A stretch of 64,000 nt of DNA, taken from NCBI GenBank assembly GCA_036873755.1, contig JAVTVY010045371.1:151355-215354 (forward strand), read 5' to 3'. A program made the position numbers and the translations under genes. Positions 11,906-24,649 of the stretch are shown here, one piece after another. Each line of letters begins with the position of its first letter. Within the stretch, counting starts at the first letter, position 1. Under the pieces are notes generated by a model. It was not told the DNA's origin. It did not search any database and saw nothing but the letters and a program-made list of their open reading frames with translations. Origin of the DNA: Hanleya hanleyi. Taxonomy: Eukaryota > Mollusca > Polyplacophora > Lepidopleurida > Hanleyidae.

Positions 11906-12738
11906 ATGTCTGTCCTATTTACATACCTAGATCATCATATGAGAGAAGTGAACTGTCCGGATAATAGAGTTTACGAGATGAGGGCTTTCGAATGTGGTAC
12001 CTGTACAAAAACATTCGCTACGAAAGATGGTCTAAAAAGGCATCTGATCACCGTACATACCGCGGACAACGGTAAAAAATATACCTGCGAAATTTGTGGA
12101 ATGAATTTTAGCCGGGCCGATGCGAGACCACGACACCGCCGAAATAAGCATAGCGATGTGGCGGAAGTTATACCTTCAGCTAGTGGAGATACTTCGGAAG
12201 GACAAAATGTAACGGAAAAAGAATCTGCGGACTTGGTTAAAGGTACTGAAAAAACGTATACCTGTGATGTTTGCAGCGCTAATTTCAACCGAAGCGATGC
12301 GAGACTGCGACATCGTCGAAGCCAACACAGGGATATTCCCGCAACCCAGTCTTCCAGCAGAAAACGCCATATAGAAACAGGAACGAAACCAGCCGTGGTT
12401 AAAAAGGCGAAAATTCCGGGTGGAGATGTAAGTAGCAATTTATGCGTATATCCTATTTGTCATAATGTAGCAATTGAGTTTGGGAGGTAAGGGAGAATAT
12501 TATATATAGACTAGCATGGATGTAATTCTTGTTAAAAAGGTGAATTCCCGATGGAGATGTAAGTATCATATTTCGATTGATACGTATATCGTATTTGCCA
12601 TAATGTAAAAATTCATATTGGGAGGGTATTATCTATAGAATAACATCTTTGTGATTTATCTTTCAGAATGGTACTAATACAGTGACCGTCGTTAACGAGG
12701 CAGCCGTACAACCAGCGCCATCAGCCGAGTTGGAAAAT
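11906..12738 (+). CDS. C2H2 zinc-finger exons 1-2 (N-terminus of the polymerase gene)
   Basis: Exon 1 (11906-12427, 174 codons) encodes three C2H2-type fingers at about residues 28-55, 60-85 and 114-138: CGTC...HLITVH, CEIC...HRRNKH and CDVC...HRRSQH, the last two near-duplicates. A basic RKRH segment follows. It ends at GGAGAT before GTAAGT. Exon 2 (12667-12738, 24 codons) lies between TTTCAG and GTAAGT. Both exons are whole numbers of codons and open in one phase. The third exon at 15575 continues in the same phase into a type-B DNA polymerase, so I read these as its N-terminal DNA-binding part. A stand-alone zinc-finger gene is the alternative. Start: the first ATG of the open frame, 22 codons before the first finger. 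Confidence 0.6.
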
Positions 12739-12844
12739 GTAAGTGATTATTATTATTTATATATCAGGAAGAAGCCGTTTTCATATGTAGTATTCAATCA
12801 CCCTCATCGGTTAATTATATAGATTTACTTATCTCGATTCGTTA

Positions 12845-15560
12845 GGCACCGTTTCCAATTATCTTTCGCGAATGAATCGTTTATTTCGTCAAATTTTCTC
12901 GAAGTCGCGATTTTCCAAGACGCGAGGGAATGGTTTTTTTTCTTCAAAATAAACGATTCATTCGCGATCGCTGTTCGAATGGTTTTTTCCCCCTGTTGGT
13001 AATCGTTTTTTAAACGAGAAAATTTTCTCGAATAAAAAGCGATATCGCGATTCAATGGTTTTTTAATCGAGAAAATTTAAGCGACTGAAAAAAAAACGAT
13101 TGAGGATTATAGCCGAAAGTAGTACGGCAAAGTTCATTTTGACTGACCCGCATACACGTTCCAGTTTCCATATCACGAACACTTCAGTCAGACTATAAGT
13201 TCGATCATTTTTGCTTCTTCCTTTTCCATTCTTCTTTGCCTTGTGTAAAACTATAGCGTGTTTCAGTTCAGTTGGCGGTTATATAGACACGATGGGGATA
13301 TCGAAAGAAATTGAAAAATATATATATATACATAGGAATAATGGTGAACGATATATACACATAATTAAAACTTCATATTTACATATATTCTGTACTAGAC
13401 CTAGTAGTTCTCTCCACGCTAAAGGAGGAGAGCGGCGAGAGCACTACAAGGTCTAATTTTGTACGGGACACAGGCCCGGATATGGTCAGATTGAGTCATT
13501 TGCACTTGCAATTTCGTCTATTATTTTGAGTATTTCTGTGTTTTAAAGCTGGTATTATTCCACATTTCTTGTGCAGTATTTTTCGTGAACGTTTTTGGCA
13601 TCCGTGCGTGCTGAAATTTTGAGTTGATTCGTCAGATTTTCGCGTGGGTTTTTGTCCTAAGATTACCATTTTCCTTGTGTAGATAGATGGCGCTGTATTG
13701 AATATAACATTGCCATACGGGGCTTAATTATTAATATATAGCGCGGGCTATTTGTAAAACTTTTCACAACTGTCATTATTTTTTTGCTTGTTTGTTTGGT
13801 TGTGTGAATTAATCTTTTCTGGAGTTCCCTGGGTGGGAGTTTTGTTGTGCGGCTCCCTAAGTGGGAGTCTATAAGCGCAACACCCCACAGTTGCCTGGCT
13901 TGCGGGATATTTGATGGTAGATGAATACGTATATTTTCAATAAATTATGAAAATTAATAAATACAAAGGGAAAATATATATATATATATATATATATAAG
14001 GAAGGATTCAAAGAAAATAATGATATTGATTATTTTTCACAATTTGATGAAAATACACGTATGCATTCACCATCAAATATCTCACAAGCCTGGTAATTGC
14101 AGTATGGAAAACAATGAAAGTAGGCATGAACGCGGTTTGGTTGGGAAGATGATCAAGGTCTCGCCTGTGGTTAAAAAGGAAACCTTGACGATGCGAAGAT
14201 CAGATCACGTGACTTGGCTGCTGAAGAATCAAACAACGCCCCTCACCGTGTATGATACTATATGAGAAATGACTGCATTAATATAAAATATGAATATAAA
14301 ACTATTTTTTTTATTTTTAACCGATAATCGTACTCGGACGACAATTTTTTTCTCTCTTGGCAGCTTGGTTAATCCAGTAGGAGATGAAATTATATAATAT
14401 TCAGGTGGTTTCTGGCTTGAACTTCCCTTTGGAATCATTCATAGTGCATTTATCAAAATGTAAAATTAAAATAAAAAATATTGTACATATGCGAATCCAA
14501 CCGTTATATGCGATTCAATCACCATTGTGATATGTATTTAATATAAATATGAAATCACTGCCGCGAATATTCTTATAATCAATAAAATTAACTTGATGGT
14601 GATTTTTTGAACTTATTCACATCTCAATAGTTTAAAAACTGTACCAAAACATGAATGGATACCCTTTCCTAATGTATGTTTTACTATAACAAAATATACA
14701 TATTTAATTACACTATTTTTCACCTTAATTAATCTAGAAATTCTCGGCTGGAGGGCTAAGCTGTTCTGGGTTATCGCCATGCGCCCATTCACACCTCTAT
14801 CAAGTCTGTGCCATAATCATTCTGATAATGCAATCAACGACGAACTCAAATCCACTTATGACCTATACCCGGTATTTACAAAAACAAGATATTGCGACTA
14901 TCATCCTGTATTGTTTATATCAAGTTGCATGAATATATGAGGAAATTATCGGACGTATGAAGGGAATGACTGAACATTAACACATTGTCGGCTCACACGA
15001 TTATTAAATAAACATGTAATTTTGTCATTTACGCTTCGCCAGAGTAAATCTGAGCGCGGACGTCACAGGAAGCATGGTACAGGTATGTGTATAGATATTT
15101 CCAGCATACGCCCTACTTCGGCTTGTAGGAGACTATAGATCGTGAATCATATATATTATCCGGTTATCTTACGCATTTATACAGTATAGTATAGTAATAT
15201 AGGTTTTCCATCGACAAATCCGCAACCAACATTAAATGTAGTTCCCAGTTCGCGGATAGAGCGGCGTACGACGGCAACACGGCCTATGTGTCAGATATCA
15301 CTCCGCCTCACGATTCTCTCGCACCTTGAAAAAAACGATTCCCTCGCGATTGAAGATTCGCGATCAAGAACGGATCGCGCATGGGTAAACGATTCAAAAA
15401 CGATATCGCGAGAGAATGGTTTTTTTCAGAAAAGGTTCAATCGTTTTTTCTCATTTTTTTCTCGATATCCTCGCGACTGATTCACGAATGATCGTTTTTC
15501 AATCGAGAAAATTGAAGAAAAATCGCGACTGAAGAAAAAACGAATAATGGAAACGTTCCC
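12845..15560. mobile_element. Harbinger-like non-autonomous transposon in intron 2
   Basis: The left end is GGCACCGTTTCCAATTAT and the right end, read inward, is GGGAACGTTTCCATTATT. TTA stands directly outside both (12842-12844 and 15561-15563), the 3-bp duplication typical of PIF/Harbinger. About 265 bp at each end are related in style (TCGCGA, TCTCGAT, AACGATT motifs), giving long imperfect inverted repeats. The middle (13110-15290) has no transposase frame, an (AT)n tract at 13976-13998, and otherwise looks unique. Removing the element restores an ordinary intron of about 120 bp. Two separate MITEs is a weaker alternative because their inner ends cannot be found. Confidence 0.6.
13396..13455. 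repeat. 20-bp-arm inverted repeat
   Basis: TAGACCTAGTAGTTCTCTCC (13396-13415) pairs with 13436-13455 with three mismatches across a 20-base loop. It lies inside the Harbinger-like element. Confidence 0.55.
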
Positions 15561-15574
15561 TTATATCTTGGTAG

Positions 15575-17624
15575 GGAGATGTCGCTCGTAGAGAGAGAGA
15601 GGGAGAAGAGGGACTGGAGAACTTCGTCGAAGACCCTATTGCTATCCCAGACGAATACATACCGGAAGCGGAAGACATGGATAGAATTTACCGGCGTCAC
15701 TGGGGAGGGGTTAGACGGTATTTTCGACGAAGGAATCCAGTCCAAAACATATACAATTATAGGTTGACGGGGTTGGCGGCTCTCGGTGATTATGCGGAAA
15801 GTATATTCCGCGATCAAACAACGGGGTTTAAAGTGAACCTCTCCTTTGGATTCGTACTGCGAAATATCGATACCGGGGAGTTGCGGTATTATCACGGCAG
15901 TATAAATAATTCTAGAGTATTCCCAGCACCATTCGTGGTTAATGATAGGGCTAGTCTAGGTATATTCATCTCCGCGCTGAGAGACTTGGACCCACTCGAA
16001 TGGGTTCGACGACAGAGGCCCGATACAAAATTCATCGCGGAGATTATTACTAATGTAACATTTTTTGTCAATCCGATTGAGGGTATGTTGATCGGCGCAC
16101 CAGTTAACTTACCGACCTATATCAAGGAAAATAAAGGTCTTTATAGTTTGATCAGGGGTACAAACGGTCCCTATAAAGATAGATGTCTTTTTAGATGTCT
16201 AGCTATACATTTAAACGGGGTCAAAACGAGATCTTGCTAAACCTCAACCGCTGAACATTTGGAAACGTATTTGACCTTTCGCCGTATGGAATCTCGACAT
16301 TTCCGTGGAGTGTCATTGAACCATCTCGATGACATCGAGCGGTTAGTCGGGGTTAATATTTTCGTATACCAACTAAATTCTAAACAGGCGGATGAGGATT
16401 CGGAAAGTGAGGACGAGACCCCGATTCAAAGATCAGTCGTCGCGACGCTGGTCCGGAGATCGACGGGTACTCAACCCGGATACCATGAATTTAAATATTT
16501 TTGAGGATCATTTTAGTTATATTTTTAATTTATGATTGTATAGTCGGAATTATTCTTGTAAAAAATGTGGGAAGTGTTTCGAGCGGTCCACGAACGCGGG
16601 GCGTCATGAATTGACTTGTCAGGTTACCGTCAAGCGGAAGTTCCCTGGGGGTATATATAAAAACCCTCAAACCATTTTTGATTTACTGGCCGATGAGAAT
16701 ATCCATGTCCCAGAACAAGATCGATATTATCCGTATCGAGCTTGTTACCATTTTGAGGCCTACTTGGAGAAAATTGATGGAGACGGTACCGCTAGAACGC
16801 AGTGGACCGCTCGACACATTCCCATGAGTGCGAGTATAAATTCGAATATACCGGATTTCGATACCCCTAAATGTTTTGTATCCACTAGCGATACACATGA
16901 ACTTATTTCCCGAATGATGACCTACCTAAAATCCATCAGTTCGACTTGTTACCAACTGCTATGCGACAAGTTTCAATACGTCATTAAAGAGATAGAACGT
17001 CGTCTACTCGATATACTGGCTAACCCACCCTCGGATGATCAGGAGGGTACCGAGCCATCGAAAAGTAAAACGCCCTATATAGCCAAATTAAAGGATCGAT
17101 TTCACGCGTATTTAATGGAGCTACCAGTCCTAGGCTTCAATTCGGGTAGATATGATCTGAATATGGCCAAAACAGCTGTATACGCGTATATAGCGAAACA
17201 CGAGGTGGTTAAATACCACGCGAAAAAAAAATAATAAAACACATGGCTTTGGCTACACAAACTCGAAAGTTTCTGGATATCGTGAATTATTTGGCACCGG
17301 GGTTTTCCTACTCGAAATGGTTGGCGGCCTATGATTGCCCGGAGGGTAAGGTTGTGTTCTGTTATAGTTATATCACGGCATTCCGACATGTACGATACTC
17401 CCAAGCGGTCGATAGTCGGCGGGCCATCTATAATATTTCATAGGTATCAGGAAAAGGGTAAGACTCAGATGAGAGGCGGCAAAACTTGTCAAAATGTAGT
17501 CGGTTTCGACGCGAATGCTCTGTACCTATACCCCATCATGCTTGACATGCCGACAGGTCGATACACGAGACGACTGGCTGAGGACAGGTTCGAACTTAAA
17601 GGACAGGGTCATTCCCTCATGTAA
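15575..17624 (+). pseudogene. protein-primed type-B DNA polymerase (Polinton/adintovirus type), decayed
   Basis: After an AG at 15573-15574 the frame continues in phase from exon 2 and carries landmarks of a large animal pPolB family: IYRRHWGGVRRYFRRR, FPAPFVVNDRASLGIF, an OTU-like DRCLFRCLA, a Cys/His finger (CKKCGKCFERSTNAGRHELTC, 16560-16620), YPYRACYHFE (start of the exonuclease), LPVLGFNSGRYDLN, YLAPGFSYSKW, then VGGPSIIFHRYQEKGKT and DANALYL (polymerase motif A). Breaks: TAA at 16238-16240, a frameshift near 16485, TGA near 16532, a shift in the A run at 17223-17231, and a frame change with missing sequence near 17375. Motifs B and C are absent, so the polymerase is truncated. It is a dead endogenous copy of a virus-like element. 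Exon 3 reaches back in phase to the zinc-finger exons. Confidence 0.75.
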
Positions 17625-17850
17625 GAAGTCACGGGAGAGCTGGTACATGCAGTACATGGAGATGGCAGCCATGCAGTGGACTTCAGATCAATATTACAAT
17701 TATAGTATATTGTTGCTCATAATACAAGGCATTCTCTCAGTCGATGACACCACGTATCATAATATAGAGTAGGCCTCATGATGAGACTATACATGTACAG
17801 TACAGTACAACGCAGGACAGCAAGTCAGATCCTAATTTTTCTTTTTCTCA
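17625..17850. other. spacer between polymerase remnant and satellite
   Basis: Short AT-rich junction; a frame with MQYMEMAAMQW may be a last scrap of the polymerase gene but is not diagnostic. Confidence 0.3.
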
Positions 17851-20800
17851 GCGTAACTGCGTAATTCCAGGTATAACCCTCTCTCTTTCTGACAGCGTAA
17901 CTGCGTAACTTGAGATGTAGATCGGTCATGCATGCGGACATAGACTTCTCTTTTCCTGAGAGCGTTACTGTGTAACTCCAGATATAGATCTCTCTATATG
18001 ACAGCGTAACTGCGTAACCTCGTCGAAGGACCATTTTCTTTTTGTCAGACCCTGTCTGTTTTGCTCAGAGTAACTGCGTAATTTCGGATCTAGACCTCTC
18101 TTTGCCTGAGAGGGTAACTGTGTAACTTTAGGTGCATCGTAGACATCTGTTTCTGACAGCGTAACTGTAAATTCGGCGATGAATTATTTATTTCCTCAAC
18201 GTAGCTGCGTAACTTCGTCAAACCCTTTCTCTTTTTCTCAGCGTCAAGTTATGCATATCTCAAGTGATGGACCAATTCATTTTACTGACAGCGTAACTTC
18301 GTCAAGACTCTTTCTCTTTTGCTCGGCGTAAATGCTCTAGACCTCTCTTTGACTCGAGAGGGTAACTGCGTAATTTTAGGTGTGCAATAGACATCTTTTT
18401 CTGACAGCGTAACTTCGTAAGTTCAGCTGTGAACGTCTTTGCATGCAGACAGCGTAACTGCGTAAGTCCATTCATGGACCATTTATTTTTGCTCTGCGTA
18501 ACTTTATTAGACCCTTTATGTTTTGCTCCTCACCAATAGCATTAACATGATTAGAGGTTTTCCATTTTTGTCAGCGTAAGTGCGTAAGTCCAGGGATAAG
18601 TCAATTCCTCTTTTCTGACACCGTAACTGCGTAACTTCAGATCTAGATCTCTTTTTATGACAGCGTAACTACGTACCCTCGTCGAAGGACCATTTTCTTT
18701 TTGCTGAGCGTAAGTGCGTAACTTCGTCAGAGCCTTTCTGTTTTGCTCAGCGTGACTGTGTAATTTCGGATCCAGACCTCTCTTTTCCTGAGAGCGTAAC
18801 TGCGTAACTCCAGATATAGATCTCTCTTTATGACAGCGTAACTGCGTAACCTCGTCGACAGACTATTTTCTTTTTGCTGAGCGTAAGTGCGTAACTTCGT
18901 CAGACCCTTTCTGTTTTGCTCAGCGTAACTGCGTAATTTCGGATCTAGACCTCTCTTTTCCTCAGAGCGTAACTGCGTAACTCCAGATATAGATCTCTCT
19001 TTATGACAGCGTAACTGCGTAACCTCGTCGACAGACCATTTTCTTTTTGCTGAGCGTAAGTGCGTAACTTCGTCAGACCCATTCTGTTTTGCTCAGCGTA
19101 ACTGCGTAATTTCGGATCTAGACCTCTCTTTTCCTCAGAGCGTAAGTGCGTAACTCCAGATATAGATCTCTCTTTATGACAGCGTAACTGCGTAACCTCG
19201 TCGATAGACCATTTTCTTTTTGCTGAGCGTAAGTGCGTAACTTCGTCAGACCCTTTCTGTTTTGCTCAGCGTAACTGCGTAATTTCGGATCTAGACCTAG
19301 CTCTCTTTTCCTGAGAGCATAACTGCGTAACTCCAGATATAGATCTCTCTTTATGACAGCGTAACTGTGTAACCTCGTCGACAGACCATTTTCTTTTTGC
19401 TGAGCGTAAGTGCGTAACTTCGTCAGACCCTTTCTGTTTTGCTCAGCGTAACTGCGTAATTTCGGATCTAGACCTCTCTTTTCCTGAGAGCGTAACTGCG
19501 TAACTCCAGATATAGATCTCTCTTTATGACGGCGTAACTGTGTAACCTCGTCGACAGACAATTTTCTTTTTGCTGAGCGTAAGTGCGTAACTTCGTCAGA
19601 CCCTTTCTGTTTTGCTCAGCGTAACTGCGTAATTTCGGATCCAGACCTCTCTTTTCCTGAGAGCGTAACTGCGTAACTCCAGATATAGATCTCTCTTTAT
19701 GACAGCGTAACTGCGTAACCTCGTCGACAGACCATTTTCTTTTTGCTGAGCGTAAGCGCGTAACTTCGTCAGACCCATTCTGTTTTGCTCAGCGTAACTG
19801 CGTAATTTCGGATCTAGACCTCTCTTTTCCTGAGAGCGTAAGTGCGTAACTCCAGATATAGATCTCTCTTTATGACAGCGTAACAGCGTAACTGCGTAAC
19901 CTCGTCGACAGACAATTTTCTTTTTGCTGAGCGTAAGTGCGTAACTTCGTCAGACCCTTTCTGTTTTGCTCAGCGTAACTGCGTAATTTCGCATCTAGAC
20001 CTCTCTTTTCCTGAGAGCGTAACTGCGTAACTCCAGATATAGATCTCTCTTTATGACAGTGTAACTGCGTAACGTCGTCGACAGACCATTTTCTTTTTGC
20101 TGAGCGTAAGTGCGTAACTTCGTCAGACCCTTTCTGTTTTGCTCAGCGTAACTGCGTAATTTCGGAGAGAGACCTCTCTTTTCCTGAGAGCGTAACTGCG
20201 TAACTCCAGATATAGATCTCTCTTTATGACAGCGTAACCTCGTCGACAGACCATTTTCTTTTTGCTGAGCGTAAGTGCGTAACTTCGTCAGACCCTTTCT
20301 GTTTTGCTCAGCGTAACTGCGTAATTTCGGATCTAGACCTCTCTTTTCCTGAGAGCGTAACTGCGTAACTCCAGATATAGATCTCTCTTTATGACGGCGT
20401 AACTGTGTAACCTCGTTGACAGACAATTTTCTTTTTGCTGAGCGTAAGTGCGTAACTTCGTCAGACCCTTTCTGTTTTGCTCAGCGTAACTGCGTAATTT
20501 CGGATCTAGACCTCTCTTTTCCTGAGAGCGTAACTGCGTAACTCCAGATATAGATCTCTCTTTATGACGGCGTAACTGTGTAACCTCGTCGACAGACAAT
20601 TTTCTTTTTGCTGAGCGTAAGTGCGTAACTTCGTCAGACCTTTTCTGTTTTGCTCAGCGTAACTGCATAATTTCGGATCCAGACCTCTCTTTTCCTGAGA
20701 GCGTAACTGCGTAACTCCAGATATAGATCTCTCTTTATGACAGCGTAACTGCGTAACCTCGTCGACAGACCATTTTCTTTTTGCTGAGCGTAAGTGCGTA

Positions 20801-22991
20801 ACTTCGTCAGACCCATTCTGTTTTGCTCAGCGTAACTGCGTAATTTCGGATCTAGACCTCTCTTTTCCTGAGAGTGTAAGTGCGTAACTCCAGATATAGA
20901 TCTCTCTTTATGACAGCGTAACTGCGTAACCTCGTCGACAGACTATTTTCTTTTTGCTGAGCGTAAGTGCGTAACTTCGTCAGACCCTTTCTGTTTTGCT
21001 CAGCGTAACTGCGTAATTTCGGATCTAGACCTCTCTTTTCCTCAGAGCGTAACTGCGTAACTCCAGATATAGATCTCTCTTTATGACAGCGTAACTGCGT
21101 AACCTCGTCGACAGACCATTTTCTTTTTGCTGAGCGTAAGTGCGTAACTTCGTCAGACCCATTCTGTTTTGCTCAGCGTAACTGCGTAATTTCGGATCTA
21201 GACCTCTCTTTTCCTCAGAGCGTAAGTGCGTAACTCCAGATATAGATCTCTCTTTATGACAGCGTAACTGCGTAACCTCGTCGATAGACCATTTTCTTTT
21301 TGCTGAGCGTAAGTGCGTAACTTCGTCAGACCCTTTCTGTTTTGCTCAGCGTAACTGCGTAATTTCGGATCTAGACCTAGCTCTCTTTTCCTGAGAGCAT
21401 AACTGCGTAACTCCAGATATAGATCTCTCTTTATGACAGCGTAACTGTGTAACCTCGTCGACAGACCATTTTCTTTTTGCTGAGCGTAAGTGCGTAACTT
21501 CGTCAGACCCTTTCTGTTTTGCTCAGCGTAACTGCGTAATTTCGGATCTAGACCTCTCTTTTCCTGAGAGCGTAACTGCGTAACTCCAGATATAGATCTC
21601 TCTTTATGACGGCGTAACTGTGTAACCTCGTCGACAGACAATTTTCTTTTTGCTGAGCGTAAGTGCGTAACTTCGTCAGACCCTTTCTGTTTTGCTCAGC
21701 GTAACTGCGTAATTTCGGATCCAGACCTCTCTTTTCCTGAGAGCGTAACTGCGTAACTCCAGATATAGATCTCTCTTTATGACAGCGTAACTGCGTAACC
21801 TCGTCGACAGACCATTTTCTTTTTGCTGAGCGTAAGTGCGTAACTTCGTCAGACCCATTCTGTTTTGCTCAGCGTAACTGCGTAATTTCGGATCTAGACC
21901 TCTCTTTTCCTGAGAGCGTAAGTGCGTAACTCCAGATATAGATCTCTCTTTATGACAGCGTAACCTAACTGCGTAACCTCGTCGACAGACAATTTTCTTT
22001 TTGCTGAGCGTAAGTGCGTAACTTCGTCAGACCCTTTCTGTTTTGCTCAGCGTAACTGCGTAATTTCGCATCTAGACCTCTCTTTTCCTGAGAGCGTAAC
22101 TGCGTAACTCCAGATATAGATCTCTCTTTATGACAGTGTAACTGCGTAACGTCGTCGACAGACCATTTTCTTTTTGCTGAGCGTAAGTGCGTAACTTCGT
22201 CAGACCCTTTCTGTTTTGCTCAGCGTAACTGCGTAATTTCGGAGAGAGACCTCTCTTTTCCTGAGAGCGTAACTGCGTAACTCCAGATATAGATCTCTCT
22301 TTATGACAGCGTAACCTCGTCGACAGACCATTTTCTTTTTGCTGAGCGTAAGTGCGTAACTTCGTCAGACCCTTTCTGTTTTGCTCAGCGTAACTGCGTA
22401 ATTTCGGATCTAGACCTCTCTTTTCCTGAGAGCGTAACTCCAGATATAGATCTCTCTTTATGACGGCGTAACTGTGTAACCTCGTCGACAGACAATTTTC
22501 TTTTTTCTGAGCGTAAGTGCGTAACTTCAGGTATAGATCTCTCTTTTGACAGCGTAAGTGTGTAACTTTGTCGATGGACCACTACTTTTTCCTCTGTGTA
22601 ACTTCGTCAAACCCTTTCTCTTTCGCTCAGCATAACTGCGTAACTTCAGCTTTAGACTTCTCTTTTTCTGAGAGCATAAGTGCATTACCTCGGGTGTACC
22701 GAAGACATCTCTTGCTGACAGCGCAAGTGCATAAATCAGACGATGGATTATTTATTTCCTCAGCGTAGCTGCATAACTTCATCAAAGCCTTTCTGTTTTT
22801 GTCAGCATAACTATACAGTATTGCGTCAATTCATTTTACTCAATCGTAAATGTGTATCATCATCAGACCCTTCTCTTTTGCTCAGCGCAACTGCGTAATT
22901 CCAGCTATAACCCTCACTTTTTCTGACAGCGTAACTGCAGCTGTAGATCTGTCTTGCATGCGGACAGCGTAACTGCATAACTTCATTGATG
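17851..22991 (+). repeat. 173-bp satellite array with higher-order repeats
   Basis: The array is built from subunits of about 58 bp that each contain GCGTAACTGCGTAAC. Three subunits make a 173-bp unit: anchors at 18891, 19064, 19237, 19414 and 19587 are 173, 173, 177 and 173 apart. The centre (about 18680-22500) is homogeneous; the flanks (17851-18600 and 22510-22991) are diverged. A longer period of about 2,080 bp (twelve units) is visible: the segment at 19118-19778 recurs at 21198-21858, including a rare 4-base insertion. Open frames on the minus strand (VTQLRSYAE-type repeats) arise because the unit lacks stops in places; 173 is not a multiple of three, so no protein is proposed. Confidence 0.95.
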
Positions 22992-23007
22992 GACCAGGTA
23001 GACAGAT

Positions 23008-23075
23008 GAGTGAGTGAGTGAGTGAATAGGGTTTAACATGGCTTTCAACATTTTTTCAGCTATATCATGACGGGG
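23008..23075 (+). repeat. short gastropod-type dispersed repeat, copy 1
   Basis: GTGAGTGAGTGAATAGG followed by GTTTAACATGGCTTTCAACA and TTTCAGCTATATCATGACG. Related copies are at 31739 and 32659, all on the plus strand. It resembles a dispersed repeat common in gastropod genomes (recalled, not searched). Confidence 0.6.
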
Positions 23076-23599
23076 AAGGGAAGGGAGAGGAGGGGAAGGG
23101 ACGTTGATACCTACTTTTAATGGAGCAGGTAGACAGATGACTGAGTGGAGCCTTTTACACCTTCAAAGAGCGAGAAAGTGCTCCTAGAGATGCACTATCA
23201 ATTGTGTCGTGAGCATATCTCCGGCAATTATCAGTTCAATGAAAATCAATTCATTAATGTTTGGCACTCAATCTCTTTATTTTTTATGCTTCGTACTCTA
23301 CATATTAACATGTTAATAAATGACAACATTGAGAGTAAACATGGTACATGGTAGAATAATAATTAACACTACATTGAGAAGAATAACAAAAAATAGATGT
23401 GCAGGCAATATTCATGATTATTTTACAACAATGGCAATGAAACCTGAAACATGAGGGTGAGACTCAGGAAACCCTTGGCAATTGAGTGAAATGCCCAGAA
23501 TGTGCAACATTATGGCTATACTAACCATCCAGAATTGTCCTTTTTAGCATCAATTCTGCATATAACAGCTACATTCAAGAATATAATTAATACACAAAA

Positions 23600-24420
23600 A
23601 GGGTCATAATTCTATAAAATAAGGGTCGAGATGAATAAGGCTTGTAGAATACAAGTAGATAAATAAGTTTCCAAAATTTGGTCGCTGTATTGCATGAGCA
23701 CAGTCCTTCAGATATAATTGGTTACATTGAAGCATATCCAAGATTATTACACCCGAAAAGAGCATATCCATAAAATAAGGGCCAATATGATGATTTTTTT
23801 TTGGTACATTTCTGGAATACAACTAGATAAAGAAGTTTCCAAAATTTAGCACCTGTACCGATCTGCAGATACAACTTGTACATTCGCCTACAGATCACAA
23901 AATCTGAGATTATTACTCCCAAAAGCGGCAGAATTGCATAAAATATGGGGCGAAACAACAATTATTTTTTGTAAGCATTCAGAATATGTACAAGTGGATA
24001 AAAAAGTTTCATCAAATCTGGTAGCTGTACCAAACACAGTTAATTATATACATGTATAACTGGTTACATTCAAGGATATATCATAAAATCAGACATAACT
24101 GCACCCAAAATGGGGCATAGCTCTGTGAAATAAGGGCCGAGGCGAGTAATTTTTTATTGGCTTCTAGAATACAATATAAATAAGTTTCAAAAATATAGTA
24201 ACTATATGAAACAGATATAGTTCGTTACACTGAAGCATATAGGACAGAGACAGAAATTAATATATCTGTAAATGGGCATAACACTGTAAAATATGGGCAG
24301 AGGGGAGACACTTTCCATAGGCGTCTGACTAGATAAATAAGTGTTCAAAATTTGGTGGTTGTGTCTCAAGTGATTTTGCCTAGAATGTGATATCGGATGT
24401 ACGGGCGGACAAACGTACAT
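23600..24420. repeat. diverged tandem repeat, about 160-180 bp x 5
   Basis: Five degenerate units share ATAAAATAAGGGCC(G/A)A, a run of T, an AGAATACAA(C/G)TAGATAAA block and AAGTTTCCAAAATTTGG. They begin near 23612, 23770, 23936, 24123 and 24285. No gene is seen. Confidence 0.7.
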
Positions 24421-24649
24421 GGCGATGACAATACGGTACCCCGAGGTCAAAATGGCCGAGGGGTAAAAAACAGGTTACGTTAATCATGAATATACATGGA
24501 ATGGCACTGACAGCAATACATACAACAAAATATTGTTCAGTTGAATAGGGGCTATAACGATCATAATGGGTTCTTGGAATATACAGTTAGTAAATATTAA
24601 CTGAAACACTTTACGTTTAACTTTGCGTTCATACTTGAATAGATGAAGA

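Noticed and set aside
18000..22580. Minus-strand open frames of 60-147 codons with repeated TQLRSYAE-like peptides
   Set aside because: They follow the 173-bp satellite; the unit is not a multiple of three, so the frame cycles and stops. No start context or codon bias supports a protein.
17851..22991. CRISPR-like array
   Set aside because: Repeats are 58 and 173 bp in tandem with no unique spacers, in a eukaryotic genome.
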